Part shown: piece by piece, positions 34,115-42,737 of the stretch
How positions within the stretch are numbered: the first letter of the stretch is position 1
Layout: each line of letters starts with the position of its first letter
DNA from: Kitasatospora albolonga
Lineage (GTDB): Bacteria > Actinomycetota > Actinomycetes > Streptomycetales > Streptomycetaceae
DNA length: 64,000 nucleotides
Reading direction: 5' to 3'
Assembly: GCA_002082585.1 (NCBI GenBank)
Contig: CP020563.1
Coordinates: 1,234,001-1,298,000, forward strand
Program-made: the position numbers and the translations under genes
The notes under the pieces: model-generated
What the model was told of the DNA's origin: nothing
Databases searched by the model: none
Seen by the model: the letters and a program-made list of their open reading frames with translations, nothing else

Positions 34115-36409
34115 TCAGGGTGTTCGACACATGACCCGGGTGACCGGAAGGGCCTTGCCACCATTCCTCCCGGATGTCCCCTGTGGGTCACCGGCCTCTT
34201 TGCGGAGGGCGGCGATCAGTTGTTTTCCGTCGATGGTCGGCTCGGCCGCCGTTTCGATCATGTCGAGGGCTTCGGGTACGCCGTCGAGGAAGCGCGGTTC
34301 GAACAGGCCGAGCCCCACACGTTCGAATGTGTCGGCGAGCAGCCGGGAGAACGGAACGGGCTCGTCGTACCAGGGCGTCCGATGTTCCCAGGAACCGTCC
34401 GACGCGTAAAGATCCGTCACTTCGGTCAGCGCCCGCAATTTCGCCCGGCGGAATCCGCTCAGCAGTCCGAGCGCCAGTTCCCGCGCGTCCCCCGTCACCG
34501 CGAGCCCGGCCCCGCCGTACCCGTGGCGCCCCGGCCCGGCCGGGGCGCGCGGGAGCGGGGTCAGCGTGGTCAGCGTCCCGGCCGCCTCGGCGCACTGGCC
34601 GGCGACGGTCCCCTCCAGCAGGGCCCAGGCCGCACCGATCCGCGCCGCCCAGGCACCGGCCTCCGCCGGGCCGAGCCGCCCGGCCGGGGGGACGTCGAAG
34701 CAGTCCCGGTACGGATCGAGGTCGTCGAGGACGAAGGCGGGCACCGCCCCACCGGAACGCAGCGTCCGCACGGGCTGCCAGCGGGGACCGTCCGCCGCGC
34801 CGAGTTCGATGTGCAGTTCCCCGCCCGGGCCGGGCCCGTCCCGCCGGACCAGGAACCCCGTCCCGGTCGCCCGGACCACCGCCGTGCCCCGCTCGCCCGG
34901 TCCCGCGACCCGTACGGCCCCGAGCCCGGGCAGGAACAGGACGCCGTCCCGGTGGCCGACCGGGACGGGCAGATCGAGTCCGGCCCGTACGGCGGCGGCG
35001 GCCACCGTGGCGCCGAGCCGCTCCACCGGGAGCGCGGCCCGGCCTCCGGCCCGTACCGCACCGAGGGCGTCGAGCAGCCACGTACGCGTATAGGGGTGGG
35101 AGAGCACCGCGTCGAGCGCCGCCGCGCCCCCGGCGGTCCGCTCCACCTCCTCCGCCAGCTGCCAGGCCGCGTCCCAGAGGGCCCCGCCGCGTCCGTCGAG
35201 CTCGTGGTGGAGGTGGGCGAGCAGGGTGCGGGTCAGATCCAGCTGGGCCTCGACGAGTTCGGCCGGGACCCGGACGGCGGCCGATTCGGTGGCCGCTGCC
35301 GTACGGTCCTCGATGCCCCGGACCAGGGCGGCCAGGTCCGCGCAGTAGACCGAGGGGTTGTCGAAGCCGTTGGCGGAGCGGTAGCGGTGGGTGTACAGCC
35401 CGCCCCCGCACGAACGGACGACGGGGCACCGGCGACAGGTCTCGCTGACGCCCGCCAGACCGAGCTGGCGCGCGCGGACGCCGGGGTGGGCGGCGACCTC
35501 GTCGAAGGTGTGGGTGAAGACGTCGAACCCGGTGGCCGCGGCACCCTCGTACGCGCTCTTGAGGGAATCGGCCTGTTCGAGCCGGCCGTCGGTCTCGATC
35601 ACGACGAGGTCGGTGGGGGCCAGACCGAGCGATTCGGTGAGGCTGGGGCCGCCGCCGAGGCTGGAGAGCACCGAGGAGAAGAGCCGCACCGGCACCGGGC
35701 GGCCCTGCTCGGTCCAGCGGTCGAAGACCGTCAGCAGCCAGTCGGCGTACGCCGTCGCGGAGCCGTCCGGGCGCTGGGGCGGTGTGTCCCAGGTGGCGTG
35801 CGGGAGCAGGAAGTCGACCATCGGCGGGGCGAGTCCGGCGAGGGCCTCGTAGACCGCGACCGGGTCGTTGCGGATGTCGACCGTGCAGAGCAGACCGAGG
35901 TCGAGGTGGCGGTAGCGCTCCTGGCGCAGGAGCTCCACGGCGCGCAGGACGAGCGGGTGGCTGGTGCGCCCGTCGGCGAAGCGGCGGTGCCGGTCGTTGG
36001 CCGCGCGGTCGCCGTCCAGCGAGATGCCGACCTTGACGCCGAACTCGGCGAACAGGTCGAGGTAACGGGGGCTGAGCTGGACGCCGTTGGTGTGGATGCG
36101 CAGGTCCAGCTCGGCGACGCCGTCCAGCGCCGAGCCGAGTTCCTCGCAGACCCGTCGCAGCCGCGCGGGGCCCGCCAGGAGCGGTTCCCCGCCGTGCAGG
36201 ATCACCGCCACGGAGGGAAGCGCATGCGTGGCCGCATGCTCGGCCAGGCGTCGGGCGGTCCAGGAGACGGCCTCGTCGGAGATGGTCTTCGGGCGGGTCC
36301 GCCAGCTCTGGTCCGCGTGTTCGTAGACATAACAATGATCACATGCCAGATCGCACCTGCTGTGAACCTTGAGGACGAATTCACGGAAGGGGACCAGAGG
36401 TCCTGTCAT
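34115..36409 (-). CDS. fxsB: Radical SAM/SPASM peptide maturase FxsB with C-terminal HExxH-type domain (motif lost)
   Basis: 764 aa. The radical SAM cluster motif C-x3-C-x2-C is at Cys19, 23 and 26 (RCDLACDHCYVYEH). HGGEPLLAG and SLDGDRAANDRHRR follow in the barrel. SPASM cysteines for an auxiliary cluster are in ETCRRCPVVRSCGGG and VYCADL (about 345-395). FxsB enzymes make the three-residue cyclophane linking Phe and Ser in the precursor FxS tail. The C-terminal half resembles the HExxH domain often fused to this family, but at the expected site (about 651) the sequence is SGFRRAKLRAL, so the metal motif is absent. It starts 31 bases after fxsA. Confidence 0.93.
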   Translation of the reverse strand: MTGPLVPFREFVLKVHSRCDLACDHCYVYEHADQSWRTRPKTISDEAVSWTARRLAEHAATHALPSVAVILHGGEPLLAGPARLRRVCEELGSALDGVAELDLRIHTNGVQLSPRYLDLFAEFGVKVGISLDGDRAANDRHRRFADGRTSHPLVLRAVELLRQERYRHLDLGLLCTVDIRNDPVAVYEALAGLAPPMVDFLLPHATWDTPPQRPDGSATAYADWLLTVFDRWTEQGRPVPVRLFSSVLSSLGGGPSLTESLGLAPTDLVVIETDGRLEQADSLKSAYEGAAATGFDVFTHTFDEVAAHPGVRARQLGLAGVSETCRRCPVVRSCGGGLYTHRYRSANGFDNPSVYCADLAALVRGIEDRTAAATESAAVRVPAELVEAQLDLTRTLLAHLHHELDGRGGALWDAAWQLAEEVERTAGGAAALDAVLSHPYTRTWLLDALGAVRAGGRAALPVERLGATVAAAAVRAGLDLPVPVGHRDGVLFLPGLGAVRVAGPGERGTAVVRATGTGFLVRRDGPGPGGELHIELGAADGPRWQPVRTLRSGGAVPAFVLDDLDPYRDCFDVPPAGRLGPAEAGAWAARIGAAWALLEGTVAGQCAEAAGTLTTLTPLPRAPAGPGRHGYGGAGLAVTGDARELALGLLSGFRRAKLRALTEVTDLYASDGSWEHRTPWYDEPVPFSRLLADTFERVGLGLFEPRFLDGVPEALDMIETAAEPTIDGKQLIAALRKEAGDPQGTSGRNGGKALPVTRVMCRTP

Positions 36410-36440
36410 TCCGCCATTCTAGTCATCCTCGAGGTCCGGA

Positions 36441-36605
36441 TCAGAGGGCCGAACTGAAGGTGGAGGTCCGGAGGGAACGGCCGGTCGACGCACCGAATAC
36501 ACGGTCGATCTTCCTGGCCGCTTCGGCGCTGCGGGCGTCCGTTGCGGCAAGGGTGGTGCGGGGCTTCGCGGGGGCGAAGTCGGGGGTGGTTCCGTAGGTC
36601 TTCAC
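36441..36605 (-). CDS. fxsA: FxSxx-COOH RiPP precursor peptide FxsA
   Basis: A 54-aa open frame directly upstream of fxsB, starting GTG with GAGGA 7 bases before it. It reads (M)KTYGTTPDFAPAKPRTTLA and ends RSLRTSTFSSAL followed by TGA. The last five residues, F-S-S-A-L, match the family-defining F-x-S-x-x-COOH tail that FxsB modifies. The leader is basic and helical in its middle (ARSAEAARKIDRVF), as expected for recognition by the maturase. I found it by reading the strand by hand; its size means gene finders may miss it. No other copy was seen. Confidence 0.9.
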   Translation of the reverse strand: MKTYGTTPDFAPAKPRTTLAATDARSAEAARKIDRVFGASTGRSLRTSTFSSAL

Positions 36606-36635
36606 GGCCGTCCTCGGGGATTTTTTGATGGTCTG

Positions 36636-36687
36636 TTTCCGGACAGAGAAATGCTGCCGGTTTCTGCATATGTGCAGAGTCCGGAAA
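36636..36687. promoter_or_regulatory. Composite inverted repeat upstream of fxsA
   Basis: Outer arms TTTCCGGAC (36636-36644) and GTCCGGAAA (36679-36687) enclose a second dyad TCTGCA-TATG-TGCAGA (36663-36678). The element begins 31 bases before the fxsA start codon. It may be a protein operator or a structured leader; no ligand is evident. Confidence 0.5.
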
Positions 36688-36774
36688 GGCAGACTTTACT
36701 GCCACGGCGCCCCTTCCACACGCCGCCGGACCAGCCGTCACACACCGTTTCCCCAGTCGGGACCCTGCCTTCAT

Positions 36775-37518
36775 TCACCCGGCCGGGTGAGACCCGTCCC
36801 GGACATCGGAGGGGTCGTCCGGAGGCAGTGCCGCGCGCGATCCGCGCACGCAGTCCAGGACCCGTTCGTGGCTGTCGCCCACGACGTCCGTGACCCGCAC
36901 CCGTATGTGCAGCGCGTCGATCTCCTCGACGAAGCGCCGCGAGAACGCCCCGGCCAGCACGGTCTCGTAGCCCGCGGTGCCGGTCAGCGGGAACCCCCGC
37001 CCGAAGGCGACGAGTTCGAAGTCCTTTCCGGAGCGGAGCCCGTGGGCCGTGAGCGTGGCGACGGCCTCGGAGAGGTCGGTCCAGGGCGCGGCCTCCGCGT
37101 CGGTGCCGCCCCGGCGCACCACCTGGAAGTCCCAGCTCTCGACCACGGCGATGTGCTGGCCGCCGTTCAGCACCCCCACCCGCCAGACGGGTGCGTCCCC
37201 CGCGAGGAGACCCGTGGTCCAGGCGCCGCGCCACCCCAGATAGGGCCGGACCGTGCGGGCGTACTGCGCCCTCGCCAGTACGGCACCGGCCGCGACGGCC
37301 AGCAGGCTGCCGAGCGCCTCCACGTCCAGCAGTTGCAGCCGCCACGGCCAGACCTCCCGGGCGCCGGGGGACACGTTGGCCCGGACGGTCTCCCAGAGCA
37401 GGACGAGGATCAGCACGGCCAGCAGCGCCAGCGGGGCGGTGAAGAGCAACGGGCTGCGGCGCACCCTGCGCTGGCTGTCCGCGAGCGGCCGGCCGCCCTC
37501 CCCGCCCGTACCGTTCAC
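36775..37518 (-). CDS. Small membrane protein of unknown function between fxs and SLATT genes
   Basis: 247 aa. A cytosolic basic N-terminus is followed by two membrane helices (LLFTAPLALLAVLILVLLW and LLAVAAGAVLARAQYA region). A soluble domain of about 150 residues follows (WRVGVLNGGQHIAVVESW, DFELVAFGRGFPLTGTAGYE, IRVRVTDVVGDSHERVLDC in parts). The GTG start follows GGGGAGGGG. It reads in the same direction as fxsA, 169 bases upstream, and is divergent from the SLATT gene. I do not recognise the family; the position suggests a part in one of the two flanking systems. Confidence 0.7.
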   Translation of the reverse strand: MNGTGGEGGRPLADSQRRVRRSPLLFTAPLALLAVLILVLLWETVRANVSPGAREVWPWRLQLLDVEALGSLLAVAAGAVLARAQYARTVRPYLGWRGAWTTGLLAGDAPVWRVGVLNGGQHIAVVESWDFQVVRRGGTDAEAAPWTDLSEAVATLTAHGLRSGKDFELVAFGRGFPLTGTAGYETVLAGAFSRRFVEEIDALHIRVRVTDVVGDSHERVLDCVRGSRAALPPDDPSDVRDGSHPAG

Positions 37519-37807
37519 TTCGGTGTCCCCTCCCCCGCCGCGAGCCGTTCCCGCTCCATCACTCGGACACTCGGAGCGACAACTCGCGGGTCTGAACGTT
37601 CAATTGGGAAACCTTCTCATACGTCCGGCCCGGCCCGAAGACCTTCGGGGCAGGTGGCCGAAGTCCGCCCTCGCGGGCCCGCGCGGCCCGGCGGCGCCCT
37701 TGCCGCCCCCGGGCCCCGGACCTACTCTCGTTGCCCCGGACGGGGGCGGGGCGGGGCGGCCGTGGACACGGCCGGGGTCCCACCGACAACAGCAGACGGG
37801 GGTGACC

Positions 37808-38737
37808 ATGACGGCGCTGCCTGGGCCGCTGAGATCCATGGTCTTCAGGAACGAGGACCTTCCGGCACTGTTCCACCACACGGACGCGATAGCCGTAGCC
37901 CGGCAGCGCGAGGCCGTGAACACCACGCGCGGGCAGCTGGCCCTGCTCGTCGTGAGCGCGGTGCCCGCCGCTCTGCCGTGGCAGATCAAGGCCGGTGAGT
38001 CGGTCCATCTCCTGTACGCCCTGGCCGGGCTGGGATATCTGGGCGTGCTGTTCACGACGTTCCTGGCCTCCCGCCGCAAGGCCGCGTCCCACTGGCAGCT
38101 GAACCGTTCGGCGGCGGAGTTCATCAAGTCCAACTGCTGGCGCTACGCCGTGCACGGCTCACCGTTCGACACCTCCGCCCACCATCCCGAGGCGCTCTTC
38201 GCCAACCGGCTGGAGGAGGGTCTCCAGGAGCTCCGGAAAGTGGGCTGGGCCGACCCCCGCGAGGAGCTGGCGGACGCCGGGGACGGCCTCATCACGGAGT
38301 CCATGCGGGAGTTGCGGGGCAAGGCGTACACCGTCCGCAAGGAGACCTATGTACGGGACCGGCTGATCGAGCAGCGCCGCTGGTACCGCAGGCGTCGGCT
38401 GGGCTCCCGGCGCGGGGCGCTCCTCTGGTCGGGTGCCGTCGTCGCCCTGACGCTCCCGGCGCTCGCACTCAGCGCGCTCCAGACCTTCGGGGTGGGGCAG
38501 TCCTTCGGGCTGACGGGGGTACTGTCCGCCGCCGCGGCGGCCTGCCTCGCCTGGCACGAGATGCGCCGCCACCAGCCGCTGGTCTCGGCGCACTCGCTGG
38601 TGGAGGAGGATCTGGAGTCGATGCAGGCCGCGATGGAGACCACACTCACCGAACGGCAGTGGCCGGTCGCGGTCTTCGAGACCGAGCGGATCGTCTCACC
38701 GGAGCACACCGACTGGCTGGTGCGGCACCGGACCTGA
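37808..38737 (+). CDS. SLATT/DUF4231 domain membrane protein
   Basis: 309 aa with four hydrophobic segments in two pairs (about 45-65 and 68-88; about 205-225 and 232-250). The C-terminal part has the DUF4231 pattern: YVRDRLIEQRRWYRRRR before the helix pair and HEMRRHQPLVSAHSLVEEDLE after it. DUF4231 belongs to the SLATT superfamily, proposed 2-TM effectors associated with SMODS and SLOG genes in conflict systems. The ATG follows GGGGGTG. It converges on the SLOG gene 48 bases away, a typical partner. Confidence 0.82.
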   Translation: MTALPGPLRSMVFRNEDLPALFHHTDAIAVARQREAVNTTRGQLALLVVSAVPAALPWQIKAGESVHLLYALAGLGYLGVLFTTFLASRRKAASHWQLNRSAAEFIKSNCWRYAVHGSPFDTSAHHPEALFANRLEEGLQELRKVGWADPREELADAGDGLITESMRELRGKAYTVRKETYVRDRLIEQRRWYRRRRLGSRRGALLWSGAVVALTLPALALSALQTFGVGQSFGLTGVLSAAAAACLAWHEMRRHQPLVSAHSLVEEDLESMQAAMETTLTERQWPVAVFETERIVSPEHTDWLVRHRT

Positions 38738-38766
38738 CGTATCATCAGTCACTTTTCGCGATGTGG

Positions 38767-38788
38767 TGACGGGCCTGACGCCCGGTCA
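38767..38788. terminator. Hairpin between SLATT and SLOG genes
   Basis: TGAC-GGGC and GCCC-g-GTCA pair with one bulged base around a 5-base loop. The element overlaps the stop codon of the SLOG gene. Confidence 0.45.
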
Positions 38789-39265
38789 GCCGCGCTCCAC
38801 CCCGTCCCGCCAGATGACGGTGACCGGCCGGCCCAGCGCACGGGCGTACGTCACGATGTCGCCGGTGCCGCCGAGGCCCCGGGCCGGGCAGCCGTCCCAG
38901 ACGGCCAGCAGCAGGTCGCAGTGGTCGGCGATGTACGCGCCGGCGGCATAGTACGCCTCATCGGTGGAATGCGGGAAGCCGAGCCGGACCTCCTGGGCCG
39001 CACGGGACTTGAGCAGCCGGTAGCGGGCCAGGTCGGCGGTGTCCTCGAAGCACGCCTCGTAGTCGCCGCTGGGGATCACCACCGTCAGCTCGGCCCCGCA
39101 GTCGAGGGCGAGACCGGCGAAGAGCTGGTCCGCGCCGACCGCCAGGCTGGAGAGCGCCTCGGTGGCGCCGTCCAGGCCGCACAGGGCGGACCGCAGTCCG
39201 GCGAGCACATGGGCCCGCGCCCCGGCGGGGATGGAGCGGTGACCGGTGATCCCGATGCGATTCAC
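38786..39265 (-). CDS. SLOG family (LOG/DprA-like Rossmannoid) sensor protein
   Basis: 159 aa from the GTG at 39265. A Rossmannoid fold begins RIGITGHRSIPAGARAHV. The SLOG features SLAVGADQLFAGLALDCGAE and VVIPSGDYEACF and a late glycine loop LGGTGDIVTYARALG follow. SLOG proteins bind or process nucleotide-derived ligands such as NAD or ADP-ribose derivatives. It lies tail to tail with a SLATT membrane protein, as in described SLOG-SLATT conflict modules. An upstream in-frame ATG at 39379 would add 38 residues of unlikely sequence. Confidence 0.8.
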   Translation of the reverse strand: MNRIGITGHRSIPAGARAHVLAGLRSALCGLDGATEALSSLAVGADQLFAGLALDCGAELTVVIPSGDYEACFEDTADLARYRLLKSRAAQEVRLGFPHSTDEAYYAAGAYIADHCDLLLAVWDGCPARGLGGTGDIVTYARALGRPVTVIWRDGVERG

Positions 39266-39437
39266 GGACCTGGAACCCCCTGGTGTCGGCGCTTCCCGTG
39301 CCTCCGGCCGTGGCGCCATCCTCTCAAGAGCGGCGGGGCAGGCGGGAGCCCCCGTCCGGAATTCCGGACGGGGGCTCATCTGTACGGACGGCTCCGGGCA
39401 CGGCGGGCACGCCGGTGGGGATACCCGGTACGCCCCG

Positions 39438-40613
<1,176 letters not shown>

Positions 40614-41438
40614 TCAGGCGTCCAGGCGGTTCCGCTCCCCCGCCGGGACCGGCACGGTGAGGGTGTTGCCCGGGGGCGGGAAGGGGCAGATGAAGTGATC
40701 GGCGAAGGCGCACGGCGGCAGCAGGGCGCGGTTGAAGTCGACGGTCACACCGCCGTCCGCGGCCGGAGCGCCGGGGCGCAGGAACCGGAAGCGGTAGCTG
40801 CCGTTCCCGCTGGTGGCGTCGGCGAAGACGGCCCAGAGCGAACCGTCCGGCTCGACCGCCGCCCGGAGCGTGTGCTCCTCGCCGTCCACCGTGAAGACGA
40901 TCTCCCCGCCGAGCCCGAGCCCCCGCTCGACCCCGTCCGCGTTGGGGACCCGTACGGCCTGCGCCTCGGGGTACGGGCGGAAGGTCCCCGGCAGCGCCCA
41001 GTCCGGGTCGTACGGGGTGGCGTCGATGGTCGAGAAGGCGTGCCGCGGCGGCGAGGCGGGGTCGAAGTCCCGTACCGCCCAGAGCCCTTCGCGGCGGAGC
41101 ACCACCAGCCGGCGGTCCCCCCGCGCCACCCGGGAGTCGTCGACGGGCCCGCTGTCCGCGCCGAGCCGGACCTCGCCGGTCAGCGGCTTGCCGTCGACAA
41201 CGATGCCGTCCTCGGCGGTGGCGGTCAGCACCACCTCGTCGCCGTCCTCGCGCCACTGCCCCGGGACGGCCGGAATTCGCCCGTCCGGGTAGTCGGAGAG
41301 CCAGTGGGTCCCGGTCAGGGAGAGGGGGCCGTAGGGGGCGGCGACCGCGAGGACGCGCTCCTCGTGCCACCGCTGCCACTCCTGTGCGGCCCCGTCCGGG
41401 CCGCCTGCCTGCTGGTTCCGCTGTGCGTCCGTGCTCAT
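40614..41438 (-). CDS. DUF1684 protein
   Basis: A 274-aa cytoplasmic protein of the DUF1684 family. The C-terminus has the characteristic VDFNRALLPPCAFADHF, PFPPPGNTL and VPAGER stretches; the middle includes ADATSGNGSYRFRFL. No catalytic residues are established for the family. It starts 4 bases after the stop of the flavin monooxygenase gene, so it belongs to that operon and may act in the same breakdown pathway. It is followed by a strong terminator. Confidence 0.87.
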   Translation of the reverse strand: MSTDAQRNQQAGGPDGAAQEWQRWHEERVLAVAAPYGPLSLTGTHWLSDYPDGRIPAVPGQWREDGDEVVLTATAEDGIVVDGKPLTGEVRLGADSGPVDDSRVARGDRRLVVLRREGLWAVRDFDPASPPRHAFSTIDATPYDPDWALPGTFRPYPEAQAVRVPNADGVERGLGLGGEIVFTVDGEEHTLRAAVEPDGSLWAVFADATSGNGSYRFRFLRPGAPAADGGVTVDFNRALLPPCAFADHFICPFPPPGNTLTVPVPAGERNRLDA

Positions 41439-41442
41439 GCGA

Positions 41443-42735
41443 TCAACCTTTCCACACCGGCTCCGCCAGGCCGAGGTGCGACCGCAGCGTGGAGCCGGTG
41501 TACGCGGAGCGGAAAGCCCCGCTTTCCTGGAGGAGCGGGACGACCCGGTCGACGAAGTCGTCCAGGCCGCCGGGGGTGAGATGCGGTACGAGGATGAAGC
41601 CGTCGGCCGCCCGTTCGTCGACGAACGCGGTCAGCTCCGCCGCGACCGTCCGCGGCGAGCCGATGAAGGACTGCCGGGTGGTCGTCTCGATGACCGTCTG
41701 CCGCAGCGAGAGCCCCTTGGCCTCGGAGATCGCCCGCCACCGGGCGACGACGCCCACCGGGTCCCCGTGCAGGACCCGCCCCTTGACCAGGCCCGAGTCG
41801 AGGACCGGGTCGACCTCGGGGAGCGGGCCGTCGGGATCGTACGCGGAGAGGTCGCGGCCCCAGAGCTGCTCGGCGGCGAGGATCGCGTTCTGCGGCGAGA
41901 CCTGCTGGCGGCGGATCTCGTACGCGCGCTCCTGCGCCTCGGCGTCGGTGTCGCCGATCACCACGGTGACGCCGGGCATGATCTTGAGGTCGTCGGGCTG
42001 CCTCCCGTACGCGGCGAGCCGCGCCTTGACGTCGGCGTAGAAGGCGCGGCCCGCCTCCAGCGTGCCGTGCCGGGTGAAGATGATGTCGGCGGTGGAGGCG
42101 GCGAACTCACGGCCCTCGCTGGAGTCCCCGGCCTGGATGACCACCGGGTGGCCCTGCGGGGAGCGCGGCACGGTGAACTCGCCGGAGATCGTGAACTGTT
42201 CGCCCTCGTGCGCGAAGGGGCGGGAGCGCCCGTCGGGTGTCCAGGAGTCCCACAGCTCCCGGGCGGTGGCGACGAACTCGGCGGCCCGGGTGTAGCGGTC
42301 GGCTCGGTCCAGGTAGCCGCCCCGGCGGAAGTTCTCCCCGGTGAAGGCGTCGGAGGAGGTCACCACGTTCCAGGCGGCGCGCCCTCCGCTGAGGTGGTCG
42401 AGGGTGGCGAGGCGGCGGGCCAGCTCGTAGGGCTCGTTGAAGGTGGCGTTGACGGTGGCGGCGAGGCCGAGCCGTTCGGTGACGGCGGCCAGCGCGTTCA
42501 GGACGGTCAGGGACTCGGGGCGGCCGACCACGTCGAGGTCGTGGACGCGGCCGTTGTGCTCGCGCAGCCGCAGCCCCTCGGCGAGGAAGAAGAAGTCGAA
42601 CTTCCCGCGCTCCGCCGTCCTGGCCAGATGCTCGAAGGAGGAGAACTCGATCTGGCTGCGGGAGCGGGGGTCGGCCCACACGGTGGTGGCGTTGACGCCC
42701 GGGAAGTGCGCGGCCAGATGCATGGTGCGGCCCAC
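41443..42735 (-). CDS. LLM-class FMN-dependent monooxygenase (NtaA/SnaA/DszA family)
   Basis: A 430-aa bacterial luciferase-like monooxygenase that uses FMNH2 from a separate reductase. Family markers are WNVVTSSDAFTGENFRRGG, DRYTRAAEFVATARELWDSW in parts, and HPVVIQAGDSSEGREFA. GTG at 42735 follows AAGGAGG. It lies 2 bases behind a second LLM gene and ahead of DUF1684. Relatives in Bacillus (YtnJ, YxeK) oxidise S-substituted cysteine derivatives, and others attack sulfonates or aminocarboxylates. With amino-acid ABC genes in the same run, an organosulfur substrate is likely but unproven. Confidence 0.92.
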   Translation of the reverse strand: MGRTMHLAAHFPGVNATTVWADPRSRSQIEFSSFEHLARTAERGKFDFFFLAEGLRLREHNGRVHDLDVVGRPESLTVLNALAAVTERLGLAATVNATFNEPYELARRLATLDHLSGGRAAWNVVTSSDAFTGENFRRGGYLDRADRYTRAAEFVATARELWDSWTPDGRSRPFAHEGEQFTISGEFTVPRSPQGHPVVIQAGDSSEGREFAASTADIIFTRHGTLEAGRAFYADVKARLAAYGRQPDDLKIMPGVTVVIGDTDAEAQERAYEIRRQQVSPQNAILAAEQLWGRDLSAYDPDGPLPEVDPVLDSGLVKGRVLHGDPVGVVARWRAISEAKGLSLRQTVIETTTRQSFIGSPRTVAAELTAFVDERAADGFILVPHLTPGGLDDFVDRVVPLLQESGAFRSAYTGSTLRSHLGLAEPVWKG

Positions 42736-42737
42736 GG

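Noticed and set aside
33750..34130. A 126-codon minus-strand frame across the fxsB-fxsC gap
   Set aside because: It ends inside fxsC in a different frame and has no family resemblance; only the fxsC frame matches a known domain.
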